A program made the position numbers and the translations under genes. The notes beneath the pieces were generated by a model. The model saw only the letters and a program-made list of their open reading frames with translations. It had not been told where the DNA came from and ran no database searches. 9,116 nucleotides of DNA from Chloroflexota bacterium (GTDB lineage: Bacteria; Chloroflexota; Limnocylindria; Limnocylindrales; CSP1-4): positions 1-9,116 of the forward strand of contig JANYAA010000091.1 of the NCBI GenBank assembly GCA_025355255.1. Direction: 5' to 3'. Positions within the stretch are counted from its first letter, which is position 1, and every line of letters begins with the position of its first letter. Below are positions 6,435 to 9,116 of this stretch, one piece after another.

Positions 6435-7019
6435 GTGAGGACGATCGTCAGGGGCAAGAACCTCGAGGTTCCGGACCGGGTCCGGCTGTACGCGGAGCGC
6501 AAGTTTGCGCGCCTCGAGCGGCTCCTCGATGACCACACGGATGCCGTCGTGGAGCTCTCCAATGAGCAGCACCGCAGCGCTGAGGACGCCCACATCGTGG
6601 ACGTCTCGCTCGTCATCGACGGCCACACGCTCCGCAGCCGCGGCACCGGCGGCTCGTACCAGGCGGCGCTGGACGTCGTTGTGGACAAGGTGGAGCGCCA
6701 GGCGATCGACTACAAGGAGAAGCCGCGTCTCCGCGCCCGCCCCGAGGAAGAGAAACACATCCTCCGCAAGATCGCGGACGGCACGTCTGACGGGCCGCGT
6801 GAGCGGCGCATCGTGAAGACCAAGCGGTTCGCCATCGAGCCCATGTTCGAGGAGGACGCCGCTGGCGCGATGGAGGAGCTCGGCCACGACTTCTACGTCT
6901 TCGTCAACGCGGAGACGGAGCGGGTTGCTGTGCTGTACCGGCGCAAGGACGGAGATTTCGGGATGATCGAGCCGGTCGTCGGCGGCGACTACACGCCGTC
7001 GCGGCGCATGGCGAAGTAG
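6435..7019 (+). CDS. hpf: Long-form ribosome hibernation promoting factor (HPF/RaiA)
   Basis: Long HPF binds the decoding region of idle 30S subunits and dimerises 70S ribosomes into inactive 100S particles in stationary phase or stress. This protein is 194 residues from the GTG start. The N-terminal S30AE domain (1-97) begins with RTIVRGKNLEVPDRVRLYAE and includes IVDVSLVIDGHTLRSRG (54-70) and YQAALDVVVDKVERQA (75-90). A charged linker (about 98-123) leads to the C-terminal dimerisation domain (124-182), with IVKTKRFAIEPMFEEDA and YVFVNAETERVAVLYRRKDG. Both domains identify the long form rather than the short HPF or YfiA of enterobacteria. It has its own promoter candidate and strong ribosome binding site, consistent with stress-dependent expression. 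A small gene follows 9 bases later. Confidence 0.96.
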   Translation: MRTIVRGKNLEVPDRVRLYAERKFARLERLLDDHTDAVVELSNEQHRSAEDAHIVDVSLVIDGHTLRSRGTGGSYQAALDVVVDKVERQAIDYKEKPRLRARPEEEKHILRKIADGTSDGPRERRIVKTKRFAIEPMFEEDAAGAMEELGHDFYVFVNAETERVAVLYRRKDGDFGMIEPVVGGDYTPSRRMAK

Positions 7020-7028
7020 GGGTCGCGG

Positions 7029-7223
7029 ATGGCTCTCCCCAACCTCGGCTTCCTGGCACGCGCCCAGGAGCTGGAGATCGAGGCCAAGGCCCGGCACGAG
7101 CCGGAGGAGTCTGAGGCGCAGGCTCGCGCCCTGGACGCGGACGAGGTGGCCGAGCGCGCCGAGCGCAAGGCTGCTGCTCGGGCGGAAGCGGCGAAGAAGC
7201 AGGCGCAAGACCAGGGCTCCTGA
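7029..7223 (+). CDS. Small charged, Ala/Glu-rich helical protein of unknown function
   Basis: This is a 64-residue open frame starting at ATG 7029. AGGGG at 7018-7022, overlapping the hpf stop codon, gives a ribosome binding site with 6-base spacing. The product opens with a short hydrophobic MALPNLGFLARAQ and then is almost entirely Ala, Glu, Arg, Lys and Gln, with no Pro or Gly between residues 26 and 62. That implies one long charged helix or coiled coil. I do not recognise the family. The 9-base gap after hpf and the good ribosome binding site argue for a real, co-expressed gene. The composition could also arise by chance in G+C-rich DNA, which is the main doubt. A ribosome-associated or stress role is only a guess from the neighbour. 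Confidence 0.65.
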   Translation: MALPNLGFLARAQELEIEAKARHEPEESEAQARALDADEVAERAERKAAARAEAAKKQAQDQGS

Positions 7224-7268
7224 CCGCCCGCACGGCGTTCGGCGCCCGCGCCCGGTAGGCTTCGCCGC

Positions 7269-8249
7269 ATGCACTCGAGCGGCCGACCGCTTGGCGCCCA
7301 TCTCCCGCTCGGCGGCGGGATGGTTCGTGCTGCCGATCGCGCGGCCCACATCGGGGCAACAGCCCTACAGATCTTCAGCGACAACCCCACGTCATGGCGT
7401 CGGCGCGAGGGGCTGCCGCCCGAACTGACGCCGTTCCGCGCTCGGCTGGCGCACCACAGGATTGACCCCCTGGTGATCCACGCGCCGTATCTCGTCAACC
7501 TTGCCGCCCCGGACCCCACGGTGTACGAGCGCTCCGTGGCCATGCTCGCCGCGGAACTCATCGTGGCGGCGACGTATGGCGCGGCCCTCGTGAACGTCCA
7601 CATTGGTTCGCACCGCGGCGAGGGCACGGACGCAGGCGTCTTCAGGCTTGCGGCCGGGCTGCGGCGTGTCTTCGAGCTTGCGGGTGCCGCGGCGGACGGC
7701 GTCACCCTCGTGCTCGAGAACGGTTCCGGCGGCGGGTTTGGCCTCGGCTCCACCATCGGGGAGTTGGCCGCGATCGACGCGGCGCTAGGGGACCTTGGTG
7801 TGCCGATGGACCGCACCGGCTTCTGTCTGGACACGGCGCACCTGTGGGGCGCCGGGTATCGGATCGACTCCCCCGCCGGTGTCGACTCCCTCGTCGCCGA
7901 GTTCGACGCGGCCGTGGGCCTTGACCGCCTGCGCCTGGTGCACCTCAACGACTCGCGCTCGGAGCCGGGCTCGCGTGCAGACCGACACGAGCATCTGGGC
8001 GCGGGACGGATCGGCGCGGCTGGGCTTGGACGAGTCCTGAGCCACCCGGCCCTCAGCTCCGTGGCGTACGTCCTGGAGACGCCGGGCATGGCTGAGGGCT
8101 GGGACGAGGTGAACCTGGCCCGGGCGCGCGACCTTGCGGCCGGACGCGCAGTAGCGGCGCTGCCGGCGGAGGCGTTTGCGACGCGCCGGGCGCACAGCGC
8201 GGCGCCGCCGGAGACAGCCGGAGCTGCCGAAGAGGCCGAAGCCGACTAG
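7269..8249 (+). CDS. nfo: Endonuclease IV (AP endonuclease, Nfo)
   Basis: Endonuclease IV cuts the DNA backbone 5' of abasic sites and removes blocked 3' ends in base excision repair, using a trinuclear zinc centre in a TIM barrel. All nine metal ligands known from the E. coli enzyme have counterparts: H71 (IHAPYLVNLA), H111 (NVHIGSH), E150 (LVLEN), D188 and H191 (CLDTAHLWGAGY), H225 (LVHLNDS), D238 and H240 (RADRHEHLGAG), and E270 (VLETPG). The start is supported by PLGAHLPLGGGM, the usual N-terminus, and by GGTAGG (7254-7259), 9 bases before the ATG. Length is 326 residues; the catalytic barrel ends near 292, leaving an Ala/Glu-rich tail of about 34 residues that is not part of the usual enzyme. 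The stop codon overlaps that of the convergent XRE gene. It probably belongs to the hpf transcript, 45 bases after the small gene. Confidence 0.96.
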   Translation: MHSSGRPLGAHLPLGGGMVRAADRAAHIGATALQIFSDNPTSWRRREGLPPELTPFRARLAHHRIDPLVIHAPYLVNLAAPDPTVYERSVAMLAAELIVAATYGAALVNVHIGSHRGEGTDAGVFRLAAGLRRVFELAGAAADGVTLVLENGSGGGFGLGSTIGELAAIDAALGDLGVPMDRTGFCLDTAHLWGAGYRIDSPAGVDSLVAEFDAAVGLDRLRLVHLNDSRSEPGSRADRHEHLGAGRIGAAGLGRVLSHPALSSVAYVLETPGMAEGWDEVNLARARDLAAGRAVAALPAEAFATRRAHSAAPPETAGAAEEAEAD

Positions 8250-8815
8250 GGCCGGCCGTTGCTCCGCACCGGCGGACGCACAGGCGGCCACTGACCCGAT
8301 GGGCGTGCCTGCGGGGATCGCGGCACGAGCGGTGTGGCAGCGATGCTCACAAGCCCAGGATTGCGGCCGTGAGATGCATCGGCCGGTCTCCGCACGCCAG
8401 ACGACGTGGGCACGCTCGGCGTCTCCGCATGGCCAATGCTCGTGTAGGTGCGGCTGAATCGGCGCAGGCGGACGGCGAGGTAGTACTCCATAACCTGGCG
8501 CACCTGCGCCTCGCTCAGACCCTCGTCGGCGCGCAGCGCGTACTCCACGCGTGCCGTCGGGTTCTGGGGCACGGTTGCAGCGCCGGCGACGATCCCAAGC
8601 GCGGTGCGCGCGTCGGCGTCGTCACGGATCTCGCGCAGACCTCGGGCCAGGCGCGTCGCCGTGCCCAGCGAAGGCATCCGGTCGCCCCGGATGAGCCGCG
8701 AGATGGTGGAGTGATCCACCCCAGAGCGCTGCGCAAGCTGGCGCTGCGACATCTTCTTCGCTTTGAGCTCTGCCCGGAGCCACTCGTTGAAGGCGCGTCC
8801 GTTGTCGGTCGTCAT
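8246..8815 (-). CDS. XRE-family helix-turn-helix transcriptional regulator
   Basis: Read from ATG 8815, this is a 189-residue protein. Residues 8-62 form a Cro/C1-type helix-turn-helix: FNEWLRAELKAKKMSQRQLA, then SGVDHSTISRLIRGDRMPSL (31-50) as the recognition helix region. This predicts sequence-specific DNA binding. A second helical block (VEYALRADEGLSEAQVRQVM, 90-109, then EYYLAVRLRR) resembles the extension of many short actinobacterial-style XRE regulators. Residues from about 130 are Pro/Ser/Arg-rich, without predicted structure, and use many A/T-ending codons, so the tail may be disordered or poorly constrained. AAGG (8821-8824) lies 5 bases upstream of the start. The frame stays open upstream to 9100, but that part overlaps the membrane-protein gene and has no family match. 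It ends in the CTAG shared with nfo. Targets are unknown; an inverted repeat upstream suggests self-regulation. Confidence 0.85.
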   Translation of the reverse strand: MTTDNGRAFNEWLRAELKAKKMSQRQLAQRSGVDHSTISRLIRGDRMPSLGTATRLARGLREIRDDADARTALGIVAGAATVPQNPTARVEYALRADEGLSEAQVRQVMEYYLAVRLRRFSRTYTSIGHAETPSVPTSSGVRRPADASHGRNPGLVSIAATPLVPRSPQARPSGQWPPVRPPVRSNGRP

Positions 8816-8890
8816 CGTCGCCTTGTACTGACACCCGCGGCCACTCCACGGGTTGGCCAGAGTGTCGGCCATGCGCGTCGCCCAACCCAT

Positions 8891-8908
8891 CACCCGTTGG
8901 TACGGGTG
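8891..8908. promoter_or_regulatory. Perfect inverted repeat upstream of the XRE gene, possible operator
   Basis: CACCCGT (8891-8897), a TGGT spacer, then ACGGGTG (8902-8908) form a perfect 7-bp inverted repeat with an 18-base footprint. It lies 75 bases upstream of the XRE start and between it and the preceding minus-strand gene. Its size suits a homodimeric HTH protein. It could equally act as a short hairpin in the RNA after the upstream membrane-protein gene. Confidence 0.45.
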
Positions 8909-8972
8909 GGGTCTGACCGATGGACAGGCCGATGGTCCTGCCCGTCGTGGCTTGGGAGGTGGTCTGGTGGCG

Positions 8973-9116
8973 TCAGGCCGCGGGAACGTCTCCGGCAGCA
9001 GCAGCCAGACCCGCCCCGCGGCGCTTGCCCGAGACGGCGTACACGATGGCGCCGAAGACGATGATCGAGAAGACGCTGATGACGCGGTCCACCAGGGCAA
9101 TCGTGGTGGCCTCGGT
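8973..9116 (-). CDS. Membrane protein C-terminus, possibly flippase-like/UPF0104 (5' end outside window)
   Basis: The minus frame entering from the window edge gives 47 residues to a TGA at 8973-8975. It begins TEATTIALVDRVISVFSIIV and continues FGAIVYAVSGKRRGAG, ending in an Ala-rich AAAAGDVPAA. One long hydrophobic segment followed by a Lys/Arg cluster is the signature of a last transmembrane helix with a cytoplasmic end. The 'A..IALVDRVIS..SIIVFG' pattern resembles the final helix of lysylphosphatidylglycerol synthase/flippase-like (UPF0104) membrane proteins. The membrane nature is well supported; the family name is tentative because so little is visible. The XRE gene follows 157 bases later on the same strand. 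Confidence 0.6.
   Translation of the reverse strand, partial: TEATTIALVDRVISVFSIIVFGAIVYAVSGKRRGAGLAAAAGDVPAA

Noticed and set aside
5381..6688. Minus-strand open frame of 435 residues opposite the DUF192 gene, comF and hpf
   Set aside because: Spans three plus-strand features including two secure genes; the product is low-complexity Arg/Ala/Pro/Ser without any motif.
8369..9064. Plus-strand open frame of 231 residues opposite the XRE gene
   Set aside because: Arg/Gly/Ala-rich with no motif, while the minus strand encodes a clear helix-turn-helix and a membrane segment over the same bases.
8816..9100. Longer N-terminus for the XRE regulator, starting at 9100
   Set aside because: It would overlap the end of the membrane-protein gene in another frame and adds 95 Pro/Ser/Arg-rich residues; ATG 8815 sits just before the HTH with a suitable ribosome site.
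1..9116. CRISPR array, tRNA, rRNA, insertion sequence or attachment site
   Set aside because: No regularly spaced repeats, tRNA-like cloverleaf, transposase motif or terminal inverted repeats were seen; the gene order looks like ordinary chromosome.

Overview
This GC-rich window carries densely packed, mostly plus-strand genes. Its core is a Tad/Flp (type IVc) pilus motor cluster, followed by housekeeping genes for DNA uptake or repair and ribosome hibernation. The type IVc genes lack any visible outer-membrane secretin. The combined receiver-ATPase fusion, cpaF-tadB-tadC order and adjoining DUF192, ComF, long HPF and endonuclease IV genes suggest a Chloroflexota-like or actinobacterium-like bacterium. 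That placement is inference from gene content and style; no rRNA or other phylogenetic marker is present.

Layout. Bases 3-71 are the last 22 codons of a Flp-type pilin, followed at once by a strong hairpin terminator (95-125). A 270-base non-coding stretch (126-397) then holds a direct repeat, a small hairpin and a weak candidate promoter. Bases 398-5109 encode the motor module: a receiver-MinD/ParA fusion of the CpaE/TadZ type, the secretion ATPase CpaF (TadA), and the two inner-membrane platform proteins TadB and TadC. These are separated by 48, 17 and 3 bases. A DUF192 protein starts 4 bases after tadC and looks translationally coupled to it.

After a 51-base gap comes a ComF-family phosphoribosyltransferase-like protein (5555-6229). 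A 205-base spacer with a good -10 element leads to a long-form hibernation promoting factor (6435-7019). It is followed by a 64-residue charged helical protein (7029-7223) and endonuclease IV (7269-8249). On the minus strand, convergent with endonuclease IV and sharing a CTAG that supplies both stop codons, is an XRE-type helix-turn-helix regulator (8246-8815). A perfect 7-bp inverted repeat lies 75 bases upstream of its start. The window ends inside the C-terminus of a minus-strand membrane protein that resembles flippase-like/UPF0104 proteins.

How the parts fit: CpaF hydrolyses ATP to drive pilin polymerisation through TadB/TadC, and the CpaE-like protein probably positions or switches the machine, possibly in response to phosphorylation of its intact receiver. 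The pilin lies upstream behind a terminator, so pilin and motor can be expressed at different levels. I do not see a clearly new multi-gene system. The most notable points are the phosphorylation-competent receiver joined to an ATPase with a substituted P-loop lysine, the DUF192 gene coupled to tadC, the unexplained leader before cpaE, the small gene between hpf and nfo, and the XRE gene with its palindrome and atypical tail.
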